64,000 bases of DNA. Source: Proteiniclasticum ruminis DSM 24773 (GTDB taxonomy: Bacteria; Bacillota; Clostridia; Clostridiales; Clostridiaceae). Under the pieces are notes generated by a model that searched no databases, was not told the origin of the DNA, and saw only the letters and a list, made by a program, of their open reading frames with translations. The stretch spans positions 1-64,000 of the forward strand of contig NZ_JNKC01000012.1 of NCBI RefSeq assembly GCF_000701905.1, given 5' to 3'. Shown here one piece after another: positions 27,657-35,487 of the stretch. Each line of letters starts with the position of its first letter. Within the stretch, counting starts at the first letter, position 1. The position numbers and the translations under genes were made by a program.

Positions 27657-28685
27657 TTATTTTCGATGGGACCAATCCACATGAAACCCTCTTTTATAAG
27701 CAAAGAGCGGTGTCACATGGCCTCTTCCTTCTTTGATCAGCACAAAAGGATCTCTCAAAAGCACCCGGCCTAGAGCCACAAGGTCTGCCCGTTCATTCTG
27801 TAGAATTTCCTCTACCTGATTCACTTCTGTGATCATCCCAACAGTTATGGTTTCTACTCCGCATTCCTTTTTGAGGATCTCGGAGAACTTCACCTGGTAG
27901 CCCGGATACACATTGATTTTCTGATCCACATGAAGCCCACCAGAGCTTACATGGATCATATCAAAATCTTCTTTCACAAGATGAGTGATTCTCACCATCT
28001 CCTCAATATCTATACCGCCTTCCACATAATCGGCAGCAGACACTCGAAGAATCAGAGGAAAATTCTCCGGAAGCACAGATTTCACTGCTTTTGTCACTTC
28101 CTTCAGAAATCGGACACGATTCTCCGTAGACCCGCCATAAGCATCGGTTCTATGGTTGGAAAGTGGGCTCAGAAACTCATGAATCAGATACCCATGGGCT
28201 CCATGGAGCTCAATGAGTTCATATCCTGCTTCAAGACTTCTCACAGCGGCCGCTTTAAATGCTTCCACGATTCTTTCAATATCTTCAAGATCCATCTCCT
28301 TTGGCTGCTTATAATCTTCATTGAATGCAATGGCGGATGGTGCCAGTGTTGTAAGAGAGGAAATACCACATTTTCTTCCAGCATGTCCCAGCTGAATACC
28401 GATGTGGGACCCATATTTTTTAGAGAGTTCCACTATTTTTCTATGTCCTGGAATTTGATCATCCTTCCAGATGCCCAGATCTCTCTCAAGAATCCGCCCT
28501 TCAGGAGTAACTCCTGTCGCTTCCACGATGATGAGTCCAATCTCTCCCAGCGCCGCGTTTCCGTAGTGAATATAATGAAAGTCAGTTGGATGTCCATCTT
28601 CTGCCATATTCATGCACATAGGCGGCATCACCACTCTATTTTTCAGGACCAGATCTTTGATCTTGTACGAACTAAATGTCTTCAT
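27657..28685 (-). CDS. NADH:flavin oxidoreductase, Old Yellow Enzyme family (YqjM-like)
   Basis: A 342-residue FMN-dependent TIM-barrel ene-reductase, close in length to YqjM (338). Seen: VMPPMCMN near the N-terminus (YqjM has the redox-tuning Cys here), IQLGHAGRK, ELHGAHGYLIHEFLSPLSNHRTDAYGG in segments with the substrate His pair and FMN contacts, and the C-terminal ALGRVLLRDP. Physiological substrate unknown; enoate or quinone reduction is typical. The chosen ATG gives a family-like start but a weak ribosome binding site; the frame is open to 28730. An ATTAACAAA-N20-TTTGTTAAT repeat lies upstream. Confidence 0.88.
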   Translation of the reverse strand: MKTFSSYKIKDLVLKNRVVMPPMCMNMAEDGHPTDFHYIHYGNAALGEIGLIIVEATGVTPEGRILERDLGIWKDDQIPGHRKIVELSKKYGSHIGIQLGHAGRKCGISSLTTLAPSAIAFNEDYKQPKEMDLEDIERIVEAFKAAAVRSLEAGYELIELHGAHGYLIHEFLSPLSNHRTDAYGGSTENRVRFLKEVTKAVKSVLPENFPLILRVSAADYVEGGIDIEEMVRITHLVKEDFDMIHVSSGGLHVDQKINVYPGYQVKFSEILKKECGVETITVGMITEVNQVEEILQNERADLVALGRVLLRDPFVLIKEGRGHVTPLFAYKRGFHVDWSHRK

Positions 28686-28892
28686 CGCTCGGCTGCAAAA
28701 AACAGCACCCTCAACTCCTTTATGCCTCAAAATCTACCCAAACATATCAATTACCCAACATGTAAACGTATCTACCATCAATTCTACCTTCTACTCTGTA
28801 TAAAGTCCACAGAAAGAAGGCGGTACCCTCACCCTGTGGACTCGTACAGATATGGTGTTTTGTTGTTAATCCATAGATAATATCGCCAAATA

Positions 28893-28963
28893 ATTAACAA
28901 ACTTATAATATTCATCAAACCTTTGTTAATAACTTACATTTTCTCACGTTTTTCTCTTATAAT
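28893..28963 (+). promoter_or_regulatory. Inverted repeat and promoter before the DUF4250 gene
   Basis: A perfect 9-bp inverted repeat ATTAACAAA (28893-28901) / TTTGTTAAT (28922-28930) is followed by a -35 TTACAT (28934-28939), 18-bp spacer and -10 TATAAT (28958-28963). TTGTTAA-type half sites resemble Rex operators in Clostridia, but the 20-bp spacing is wider than the Rex consensus. Otherwise 28686-29006 shows no gene. Confidence 0.5.
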
Positions 28964-29006
28964 ATGAGTAACATATACCACTTGCCTAATATGAGGAGGA
29001 AGAAAC

Positions 29007-29219
29007 ATGAGTATGGAAACAGCTTTCACCCAAGAAAACATCATGGTGATGGACCCCTTTATTCTGCTCAGCACCATCAACACCAAGCTGCGTAACGACT
29101 TTGATTCCCTCGCAGCCTTCTGTGACCACTATAATCTGGATCAGAGTGCTCTTATGAACAGGCTTGGAGAATTCGGCTACGATTATATTGGAGAAATCAA
29201 CCAGTTCCGTATGCCTTAA
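29007..29219 (+). CDS. DUF4250 domain protein
   Basis: A 70-residue protein matching the DUF4250 pattern: DPFILLSTINTKLRNDFDSL in the first half and a C-terminal FGYDYIGEINQF. These are short, conserved, uncharacterised proteins common in Clostridia. It has a strong AGGAGG ribosome binding site and its own promoter. Its stop overlaps the end of the convergent tcdA gene by four bases. Confidence 0.82.
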   Translation: MSMETAFTQENIMVMDPFILLSTINTKLRNDFDSLAAFCDHYNLDQSALMNRLGEFGYDYIGEINQFRMP

Positions 29220-29959
29220 TCGAGTAGCCCCATAAGCTCTCTCATGACTTCAGAAGCAAGAAGAATTCCCGCCGCAGGCGGAACAAAGGAAGTACTCCCC
29301 GGAGTGCTTCTTTTTTTGAGGCTGCTTACAGCACCTTCCACAGTTTCACCTTCTATGGCCATGGGCACCAAAGGTTTCTCCGTGGATGCCACCACTTTCA
29401 GGTGAAGAATCCCACGGTTTTTCAGCTCTCTTCGCATCACTTTGGCCAATGGACACATGGTGGTTTTCTTGATGTCCGTCACGAAAAGCTTGGAAGGATC
29501 CAGCTTATTGCCCGTTCCCATGGAACTGATGATTTTTATGTTCTTTTCCTTACAGTAGGCAATGACCTGAAGCTTACTGGTTACTGTATCTATGGCGTCA
29601 ATGACATAATCCGTGTCCTCTGTGATGATCTCGGAAAGATTCTCACTGCCTATGAATGCTTTCACCCCAATCACTTTACATTGCCGGTTGATGCTTACTG
29701 CTCTTTCCAAGGCAGCATCCACCTTGTGTTTTCCGATATGATCATAGGTGGAAAGGAGCTGCCTGTTCAAATTGGACAGGGTGAACACATCATCATCCAC
29801 CACCACAATCTTTCCCACTCCACCGCGCACCAAGGCTTCAAAGCAGGTTCCCCCTACGCCACCAAGTCCTAGAAGCACCACCTTGGACCTATGTAGTTTT
29901 TCCATATTTTCTGCTCCCAGGAGCATTTCTGTTCTTCTTAACTCATGCTGCATCTTCAT
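29216..29959 (-). CDS. tcdA: tRNA threonylcarbamoyladenosine dehydratase (TcdA/CsdL), ThiF family
   Basis: A 247-residue E1-like enzyme that cyclises t6A37 of tRNA to ct6A using ATP. Seen: ELRRTEMLLG at the N-terminus, nucleotide-binding VVLLGLGGVGG (29-39), VVVDDDVFTLSNLNRQLL, which binds ATP and Mg, and a C-terminal GSTSFVPPAAGILLASEV typical of TcdA rather than ThiF/MoeB. No CxxC zinc pair is seen, as is usual for the family. Two starts are possible, two codons apart, near a GGAATGG sequence; the longer is given. Confidence 0.9.
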   Translation of the reverse strand: MKMQHELRRTEMLLGAENMEKLHRSKVVLLGLGGVGGTCFEALVRGGVGKIVVVDDDVFTLSNLNRQLLSTYDHIGKHKVDAALERAVSINRQCKVIGVKAFIGSENLSEIITEDTDYVIDAIDTVTSKLQVIAYCKEKNIKIISSMGTGNKLDPSKLFVTDIKKTTMCPLAKVMRRELKNRGILHLKVVASTEKPLVPMAIEGETVEGAVSSLKKRSTPGSTSFVPPAAGILLASEVMRELMGLLD

Positions 29960-30034
29960 CCATTCCTTTCTTAAAACAAATGTAAATATATCGGAAATCT
30001 CTCCCTATTTCAAGTGTTTTCCAAAAACACTTCC

Positions 30035-30064
30035 TTTACATCTCTTCTCATTATCTCTTATAAT
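30035..30064 (+). promoter_or_regulatory. Promoter of the MTA/SAH nucleosidase gene
   Basis: -35 TTTACA (30035-30040), 18-bp spacer, -10 TATAAT (30059-30064). A 9-bp hairpin AAGTGTTTT/AAAACACTT lies just upstream (30012-30032). Confidence 0.65.
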
Positions 30065-30098
30065 TAAATGCAAATAGAGTACAAGGAGATATAGCTAA

Positions 30099-30791
30099 AT
30101 GAAAATAGGGATTATTTGTGCCATGGAGGAAGAACTGGCTCCTCTGAAAAAGATCATGTCCATCAAGGAAAGCAGGACAAAAGCAAGAATGGAGTTCATT
30201 GAAGGCACTCTGGAAGAGAAAGATGTAGTCATGGTGATTTCAGGCATCGGTAAAGTCAATGCAGCGGTTTGCGCTCAAATTCTTGCGGATGACTACCATG
30301 TGACACACCTCATCAATGTAGGCGTAGCTGGAGGCGTCAAGGAGAATATCCAACCCATGGATGTGGTGGTGGCAACGGCTCTTCTACAGCACGATATGGA
30401 TGTCACCGCCTTCGGTTTGAAACGTGGCGAGATTCCAAGGTTCGAAAGCTCTCTCTTCAAGACCGATGACAAGCTCACCAGATTGGCACTGGAGGGATCC
30501 CGAAAAAACGAGGGTTATACCACGCATGAAGGCATCATCGTCAGCGGAGATCAGTTCATCTCCAGCAAGGAGAGGATCGAAGATCTTCTGGAAACCTTTG
30601 ATGCAGCTGCCTGCGAGATGGAAGGCGCTGCCATCGCCCAGGCAGCTGATCTCAATCACATTCCATTTTCAGTCATACGAGCCATTTCGGACAATGCCAA
30701 TACCGGTGCAAGCATGGACTATGAAAAGTTCAAAGACTTAGCCGTAGAAAACACTGTATCGATCCTCACCTATGTTCTTAAAAATCTATAA
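30099..30791 (+). CDS. mtnN: 5'-methylthioadenosine/S-adenosylhomocysteine nucleosidase
   Basis: A 230-residue enzyme that splits adenine from MTA and SAH in the methyl cycle and the autoinducer-2 route. Seen: IGIICAMEEELAPL (3-16, catalytic Glu12), INVGVAGGV (about 71-79), VSGDQFIS (about 149) and the C-terminal EMEGAAIAQ and SDNAN, the latter with the catalytic Asp. Length is as in E. coli (232). AAGGAG precedes the start. It is monocistronic, with its own promoter and a bidirectional terminator. Confidence 0.95.
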   Translation: MKIGIICAMEEELAPLKKIMSIKESRTKARMEFIEGTLEEKDVVMVISGIGKVNAAVCAQILADDYHVTHLINVGVAGGVKENIQPMDVVVATALLQHDMDVTAFGLKRGEIPRFESSLFKTDDKLTRLALEGSRKNEGYTTHEGIIVSGDQFISSKERIEDLLETFDAAACEMEGAAIAQAADLNHIPFSVIRAISDNANTGASMDYEKFKDLAVENTVSILTYVLKNL

Positions 30792-30794
30792 TTG

Positions 30795-30842
30795 AAAAAA
30801 TCCCAGGAGCAGTTCTTCACAGAAATGCTCCTGGGATTTTAT
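30795..30842. terminator. Bidirectional terminator after mtnN
   Basis: AAAATCCCAGGAGCA pairs with TGCTCCTGGGATTTT, a perfect 15-bp stem with A and T flanks, between convergent genes. Confidence 0.88.
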
Positions 30843-30860
30843 TATTTCATAAAGGCTTCG

Positions 30861-32384
30861 TTAGAATCCGTAGATCTTAGAGTACTTCTCTTCCAGATAC
30901 TGGAGGAAATACTTAGCGTTCAGGGGCTCTCCAGTGATCTTCTCAATGAGCACCTTGGGTTCGTAGGTTCCGCCATGGCTATGGACATGTTCCGCCAGCC
31001 ATTTTGTAATTTCAGAAACCTTTCCTTCACGGATGAGCTCATAGTAGTTAGGCAGATCTCTCAGAATGCCTTTGTAGAGCATCTGTGCGCCATAAAGATT
31101 TCCGAGAGCATAACTTGGGAAATACCCAATCATTCCGCCAGACCAGTGAACATCCTGAAGAACTCCCTTGGCATAGGATTCTGGAGTTACCCCCAGATAT
31201 TCTGTATACTTATCTGCCCAGATTTGGGGAAGCTCATCAAAATTCACCTCTCCATTGATCAGCATTTTTTCAATCTCATAACGGATGATGATATGGAGAC
31301 TGTAGGTGAGTTCGTCCGCATCGATTCTGATGAGAGACGGTTCTACCTTATTGATGGCTCTATAAATTTCTTCTGGGCTGTAGTTTTTAAGCCCTTCAAA
31401 AGCTGACACCATATTGGGATATTCTGTCTCAATGAACTCCTTTCCTCTACCTAGAATATTCTCGTAGTATCTGGATTGGGATTCATGGATTCCCATGGAT
31501 ACACCGCCACCGATATTGGTCTTGGTGATGTCATCGGGAATGTTCTGCTCATAAATGGCATGCCCTGTTTCATGGATGGTGGAGTACATGGCTGTCACAG
31601 GGTCTTCCTTGCTGTAAGCTGTTGTGATTCTCACATCCTTGTTGCCAAAGTTTGTGGAGAATGGATGCGCGCTTTCTGCAATGGCACCTCTTTCAAAATC
31701 ATAACCCAGCCTCTTCGCAAGCTCTGTGTTGTAGTTCTTCTGGGGCTCTATTGCATATTCGCCTTTCAGAATGCTGCTGTCGATCTCCACAGCGCTTTCA
31801 CCAATTTTTTTCAGAAGAACCAGAAGACCATCCCGAAGCTCCTTGAATACACCATCGATTTCCTCCACCGTTGCACCAGGTTCATACATATCAAGCAGCG
31901 CATCATATGGAGTCTTTTCATAACCGATGTATCCGGCGATTTTCTTATTGAAATAAACAATCTTCTCCAGAATAGGCTTGAAGGATTCATAATCATTCTT
32001 CTCTCTGGCTTCTGCCCAGTAGGTTTCTCCTGAAGCCACAAGCTTGCTGTATTCAAGGTATTCTTCTTCCGGAATTTTCTTCATGAAATCCAGAGACTTT
32101 TTCGCCGATTTCACCATGGCTTTTTCTTTATCATCCATTTCGTCCAGATGCTCATAAAGACCAAACACCAGATCCTGATACTCTTTTCCTGTCTCCAGCT
32201 TGTACATAAGCTGGCTTAGGTACCCCACAACCTCGGAACGTCTCTCTACGCCTTTGGAAGGCATAATGGTCGCCATATCCCAGTATAGAACCCCTTGAGC
32301 ATCTCCGATGTTTTTCATTTCTTCCTGGATTTCCAGAAACCTTTTGAATGACTCTTTGTAGTTTTCCAATCCTTTGTCCTCCAT
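30861..32384 (-). CDS. Carboxypeptidase M32 (Taq family)
   Basis: A 507-residue zinc carboxypeptidase removing C-terminal residues from peptides in the cytosol. The active site HETGH is in TIHETGHAIYEQN (about 255), with the third ligand Glu in MGIHESQSRYYEN. Also seen are the family motifs DVRITTAY (DXRXT) and YFPSYALGN. Length is normal. It starts one base after the stop of the Cys-rich gene and is therefore in one transcript with it and the TIM-barrel gene. Confidence 0.94.
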   Translation of the reverse strand: MEDKGLENYKESFKRFLEIQEEMKNIGDAQGVLYWDMATIMPSKGVERRSEVVGYLSQLMYKLETGKEYQDLVFGLYEHLDEMDDKEKAMVKSAKKSLDFMKKIPEEEYLEYSKLVASGETYWAEAREKNDYESFKPILEKIVYFNKKIAGYIGYEKTPYDALLDMYEPGATVEEIDGVFKELRDGLLVLLKKIGESAVEIDSSILKGEYAIEPQKNYNTELAKRLGYDFERGAIAESAHPFSTNFGNKDVRITTAYSKEDPVTAMYSTIHETGHAIYEQNIPDDITKTNIGGGVSMGIHESQSRYYENILGRGKEFIETEYPNMVSAFEGLKNYSPEEIYRAINKVEPSLIRIDADELTYSLHIIIRYEIEKMLINGEVNFDELPQIWADKYTEYLGVTPESYAKGVLQDVHWSGGMIGYFPSYALGNLYGAQMLYKGILRDLPNYYELIREGKVSEITKWLAEHVHSHGGTYEPKVLIEKITGEPLNAKYFLQYLEEKYSKIYGF

Positions 32385-32385
32385 T

Positions 32386-32613
32386 CTATTCCATATTTTT
32401 AAGCTTATAGTATCTTTCTATCATAAGTTCACGCTCCCTGTCCATAGGTGGCGCCAGTTCTAGCACAGATTCTGTTTCTCTGCAGTATTTAACTGTTATG
32501 CATTGCCCCAGATTCCGAGGACACCTGTAGCAAAGACAGGCGGGATCATTCCCATCGCAGCTTTCCCCATACTCCGGACAGTGTTTGCAGTTCTCTGCTA
32601 AATTTTCTCTCAT
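32386..32613 (-). CDS. Small cysteine-rich protein, unknown function
   Basis: A 75-residue protein with eight cysteines in the first 44 residues in the pattern CxxC-x6-C-x6-CxCxxC-x6-C-x5-C (Cys9, 12, 19, 26, 28, 31, 38, 44). That strongly suggests two metal or Fe-S sites. The C-terminus is a charged helix. No signal peptide. Its start overlaps the TIM-barrel gene's stop by four bases, and the M32 gene starts one base after its end. I do not recognise the family; a metal-binding partner for either neighbour is possible. Confidence 0.75.
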   Translation of the reverse strand: MRENLAENCKHCPEYGESCDGNDPACLCYRCPRNLGQCITVKYCRETESVLELAPPMDRERELMIERYYKLKNME

Positions 32614-33284
32614 AGAATACTCTCTCCCCGATATTTGTCCATTAGTCTCTTCATGATTTCTGTATTGGACGGTGGCGTATAGGTGATGGCATTGGCTCCC
32701 GCCTCAATGGTTTCCAGGATGCTCTCCTCAGTGGGACCTCCTGTGGCTATAATGGGAAATTCCGGATACTTCTCCCGGATCTTCCGCACAATCCTGGCAG
32801 TGTTTTTCGCGCCAGACACATTGAGAATGGTAGCACCGGCTCCAATCCTCGCGTCAATATCATCCTCTTCTGAGATGACTGTGACGACGATGGGAATATC
32901 AATGACATCCCGGACTCCACTGAGAATCTCATTTTTTGTCGGACTGTTCAGAACCACACCGATGGCTCCTTTGAATTCCGCATCCAGAGCAAGATTGATG
33001 ACCCTCTTCCCTGTGGTCGTCCCGCCACCCACTCCGCAGAACACCGGAACATCAGAAGCATTGATGAGGCTTTGAGTAATGATGGGCTGGGGAGTAAAGG
33101 GGTAAACACTCATCACCGCATCGGCATTGGTGTTCTTGATGACGGCAACATCCGTGGAAAAAATAAGAGACTTGATTCTCTTTCCGAGAATCACAATACC
33201 AGTGGCTTTTCTAATCACTTCCGGTACTTCTATCATATGACCCCGAAGGCTTGTGGTAATCACCGGGGCAGTTCTTTTATCCAT
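32610..33284 (-). CDS. TIM-barrel family protein of unknown function
   Basis: A 224-residue single-domain protein with the repeated beta-strand/helix pattern of a phosphate-binding TIM barrel: PVFCGVGGGTTTGKR (about 80), AIGVVLNSPT (about 107), AGATILNVSGA, and the C-terminal ATGGPTEESILETIEAGANAI in two segments that look like the standard phosphate-binding strands 7 and 8. No catalytic signature is decisive. It is the first gene of a tightly packed three-gene run with the Cys-rich protein and M32 carboxypeptidase, and its start follows AAAAGGAGGGCG. Confidence 0.72.
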   Translation of the reverse strand: MDKRTAPVITTSLRGHMIEVPEVIRKATGIVILGKRIKSLIFSTDVAVIKNTNADAVMSVYPFTPQPIITQSLINASDVPVFCGVGGGTTTGKRVINLALDAEFKGAIGVVLNSPTKNEILSGVRDVIDIPIVVTVISEEDDIDARIGAGATILNVSGAKNTARIVRKIREKYPEFPIIATGGPTEESILETIEAGANAITYTPPSNTEIMKRLMDKYRGESIL

Positions 33285-33357
33285 TGTACGCCCTCCTTTT
33301 GTTTAAGACATTTTCATCATTATAACATTGGATTGATGTCCTTAGTTCTTAACATTT

Positions 33358-34071
33358 TTAGAACAGCCCCTGTTCTTCTCTGAATACAACAGGGACAGAC
33401 TTTGACAGCTCCAGTGATGTTTCACTGATTCTGCAGTCATAGGCAAAAAGATTTACTCCTTGAACCTTAGCTCGATAGAGCATGGCGGAAAATAGAGGAT
33501 CCTGTTCATACGCAGGCGTGAATCCCTTCATTCCATCCATCTGAAGAACAAAGAGAACCCCAGCTCCGTGCCCTTCCTTCTTCGCAGAAATCAGCTCCTC
33601 CACATGACGGGTTCCTCTTTCTGTGGGTGCATCCGGAAAACTCGCCATGCCCTCTGTTTCCAACGTGACCCCCTTCACTTCCAGATAGTATTTTTTCCCT
33701 TCAGGACTTTCCAGAAGGAAATCAAACCTGCTTTTTCCATAAAATTTCTCGCGCTGGATCTTCGTATATTCCCTCAGCTCAGGAATCCTTCCTGCAAGAA
33801 GGGCTTCTTCCACCACTTTATTCGGTATCTGTGAGTCAATGTTGATCAGCGCTTCTCCTTTATAGGCCGCAATAAGACTAAAGGCAGTCTTTCGGTTTGG
33901 ATTGTCTTCTTTCCGAAGAATCACTTTTGTGCCAGGAATCAGGATTTCCTTCACCCGACCCGTGTTTGGCACGTGAACCATGATGGTTTCTCCTTCATAT
34001 TCCACATACCCCTGAAAGCGGTTAGGCCGTTTCACAAAAACAGCAGGAACAGTTTGTTTTATGAATTTCAT
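33358..34071 (-). CDS. sfsA: DNA/RNA nuclease SfsA family
   Basis: A 237-residue SfsA protein, usual length. Seen: the N-terminal OB-like part with NRFQGYVEYEG and HVPNTGRVKEIL, and the nuclease-like core SRFDFLLE...YYLEVKGVTLE followed by FPDAPTERGTRHVEEL, with Asp-Glu-x-Lys catalytic residues of a PD-(D/E)XK type. Once named a sugar fermentation stimulation protein; binding to and cutting nucleic acid are more recent assignments. The start is the ATG after AAGGAG. The DnaA-box cluster lies in the gap directly upstream. Confidence 0.93.
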   Translation of the reverse strand: MKFIKQTVPAVFVKRPNRFQGYVEYEGETIMVHVPNTGRVKEILIPGTKVILRKEDNPNRKTAFSLIAAYKGEALINIDSQIPNKVVEEALLAGRIPELREYTKIQREKFYGKSRFDFLLESPEGKKYYLEVKGVTLETEGMASFPDAPTERGTRHVEELISAKKEGHGAGVLFVLQMDGMKGFTPAYEQDPLFSAMLYRAKVQGVNLFAYDCRISETSLELSKSVPVVFREEQGLF

Positions 34072-34095
34072 AATGTATTCTCCTTGAAATCTGAT

Positions 34096-34252
34096 TGTGG
34101 ATATGCTTTTCCATCCAAGAAAAATATCCACAAATTGTGTAGGCTTTTATCCACATTCCTGTGGATAATGTGCAAACCAACCTGGAAACATTCAGTATCA
34201 ACTCGAAAGTTATCCACAATATTTGACTTTAGTCCACAATCTCTGTGGATAA
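34096..34252. other. DnaA-box cluster
   Basis: Four perfect TTATCCACA boxes lie within 106 bases: plus strand at 34147-34155 and 34210-34218, minus strand at 34160-34168 and 34244-34252. Three near-boxes are added: ATATCCACA at 34124-34132 (plus) and 34096-34104 (minus), and TAGTCCACA at 34230-34238. Some are arranged as facing pairs. The surrounding 34072-34558 has no gene and is AT-rich to the right. No dnaA, dnaN, rpmH or other origin gene is near, so this is better read as a DnaA titration/regulatory cluster than as oriC. Confidence 0.85.
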
Positions 34253-34558
34253 GTACGGATGTTTCTTTTTTCCTTTGTCAAGCTTTCCTGTTGATTTGTC
34301 AATTCCTTAATCTTTTTGATATTTCAGACCACTCAGACAGAGTGTTCTTCTATTCATCGTACTCTATGATTCTTAACAGAAACTTTGGAATTCTACTAAA
34401 TCCTGAATGATTTCCTTCAAATTGTAAAGAGAAGGCCTCTCCCATTCATAGTAAATTTACTTTGCATAAGATTCCTTAAAATCGTTAGGAACCCAGCAGA
34501 TGATATAATAGAAAGAAGAAATCATAACCTTTTATAGGTATGCGAGGAGTGTTTTTGA

Positions 34559-35413
34559 ATGAAATGGAGAAACAGGCGACAAAGTTCCAATATTGAAGAC
34601 CGCCGCGGTGGAAGCGCCCCCATGGGGGGTATGGGCGGTAAAAGCATCATGGGAGGCGGCATAGGGCTCATCCTTCTTCTTGTCTTTGCGCTGCTCGGCG
34701 GAGACCTTGGTTCCATGCTTTCCCCTCAGAGCGCAGCGCCTGGGAATATTCCCTATGAAGCTACCCAAGAGGAAGAAGACCTGGCTGACTTTGTATCCGT
34801 TGTGTTGGCAGATACAGAAGATGTCTGGACCAGTCTTTTCAAAGAGTATAACAGAGACTACGAGAAACCGACTCTTGTTCTATTCAATGACCGGGTGGAA
34901 TCCGCCTGCGGTGTGGCAGGTTCTTCCACTGGTCCATTCTACTGCCCAGCTGACCGGAAGATTTATATCGATCTGAGTTTTTATAAAGAACTCAGTCAGC
35001 GCTTCGGTGCTCCCGGAGATTTCGCCATGGCGTATGTAGTAGCCCACGAAGTAGGACATCATGTCCAGACGCTGCTTGGTATCTCACAGCAGGTGCAGCA
35101 GCTTCGTGGACAGGTCAGTGAAGCAGAGTATAACGAGAATCTTGTGAGGCTGGAGCTTCAGGCGGATTATCTTGCAGGCGTCTTCGCAAACTATGCCCAT
35201 GGGAGAGGATATCTCGAGGAAGGCGATATTGAAGAAGCCATCAACGCGGCCAATGCCATCGGAGATGACACGCTGCAGAAAAAAGCACAGGGCTATGTGG
35301 TACCCGACAGTTTTACCCATGGCACTTCTGCGCAGCGTATGAAGTGGTTCAGGCTCGGTTTCCAGTATGGAGATTTGGAGCATGGTGACACATTCAACAC
35401 AAACGACTTATAG
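34559..35413 (+). CDS. Neutral zinc metallopeptidase family protein (YpfJ-like)
   Basis: A 284-residue membrane-anchored protein: basic N-terminus with RNRRQSSNIEDRRGG, a glycine-rich linker, one transmembrane helix (about 34-52), then an extracellular domain with the zinc motif VAHEVGHHVQ (about 162-171) and a downstream ELQADYLAGVFA giving the third ligand. N-terminal RRQS..EDRRG is the family signature. Peptidase activity is assumed, rarely shown. ATG follows GCGAGGAGTG; TATAAT at 34504-34509 is a possible -10. It lies directly beside the DnaA-box cluster. Confidence 0.9.
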   Translation: MKWRNRRQSSNIEDRRGGSAPMGGMGGKSIMGGGIGLILLLVFALLGGDLGSMLSPQSAAPGNIPYEATQEEEDLADFVSVVLADTEDVWTSLFKEYNRDYEKPTLVLFNDRVESACGVAGSSTGPFYCPADRKIYIDLSFYKELSQRFGAPGDFAMAYVVAHEVGHHVQTLLGISQQVQQLRGQVSEAEYNENLVRLELQADYLAGVFANYAHGRGYLEEGDIEEAINAANAIGDDTLQKKAQGYVVPDSFTHGTSAQRMKWFRLGFQYGDLEHGDTFNTNDL

Positions 35414-35433
35414 AAACCCCTTCTATATAAGGT

Positions 35434-35477
35434 AAAACCCCCAGAGCAGTTCCTCAAAAGGATGCTCTGGGGGTTTT
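35434..35477. terminator. Bidirectional terminator
   Basis: AAAACCCCCAGAGCA pairs with TGCTCTGGGGGTTTT, a perfect 15-bp stem between convergent genes. Confidence 0.9.
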
Positions 35478-35487
35478 CTATTTACGC

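Noticed and set aside
27930-28880. Long open frame of about 316 codons on the plus strand opposite the Old Yellow Enzyme gene
   Set aside because: It is antisense to a well-supported gene, has no ribosome binding site, and its translation has no domain pattern.
34072-34558. Chromosomal replication origin
   Set aside because: Many DnaA boxes are present, but dnaA, dnaN, rpmH, recF or gyrB are not next to it. Reported as a DnaA-box cluster instead.
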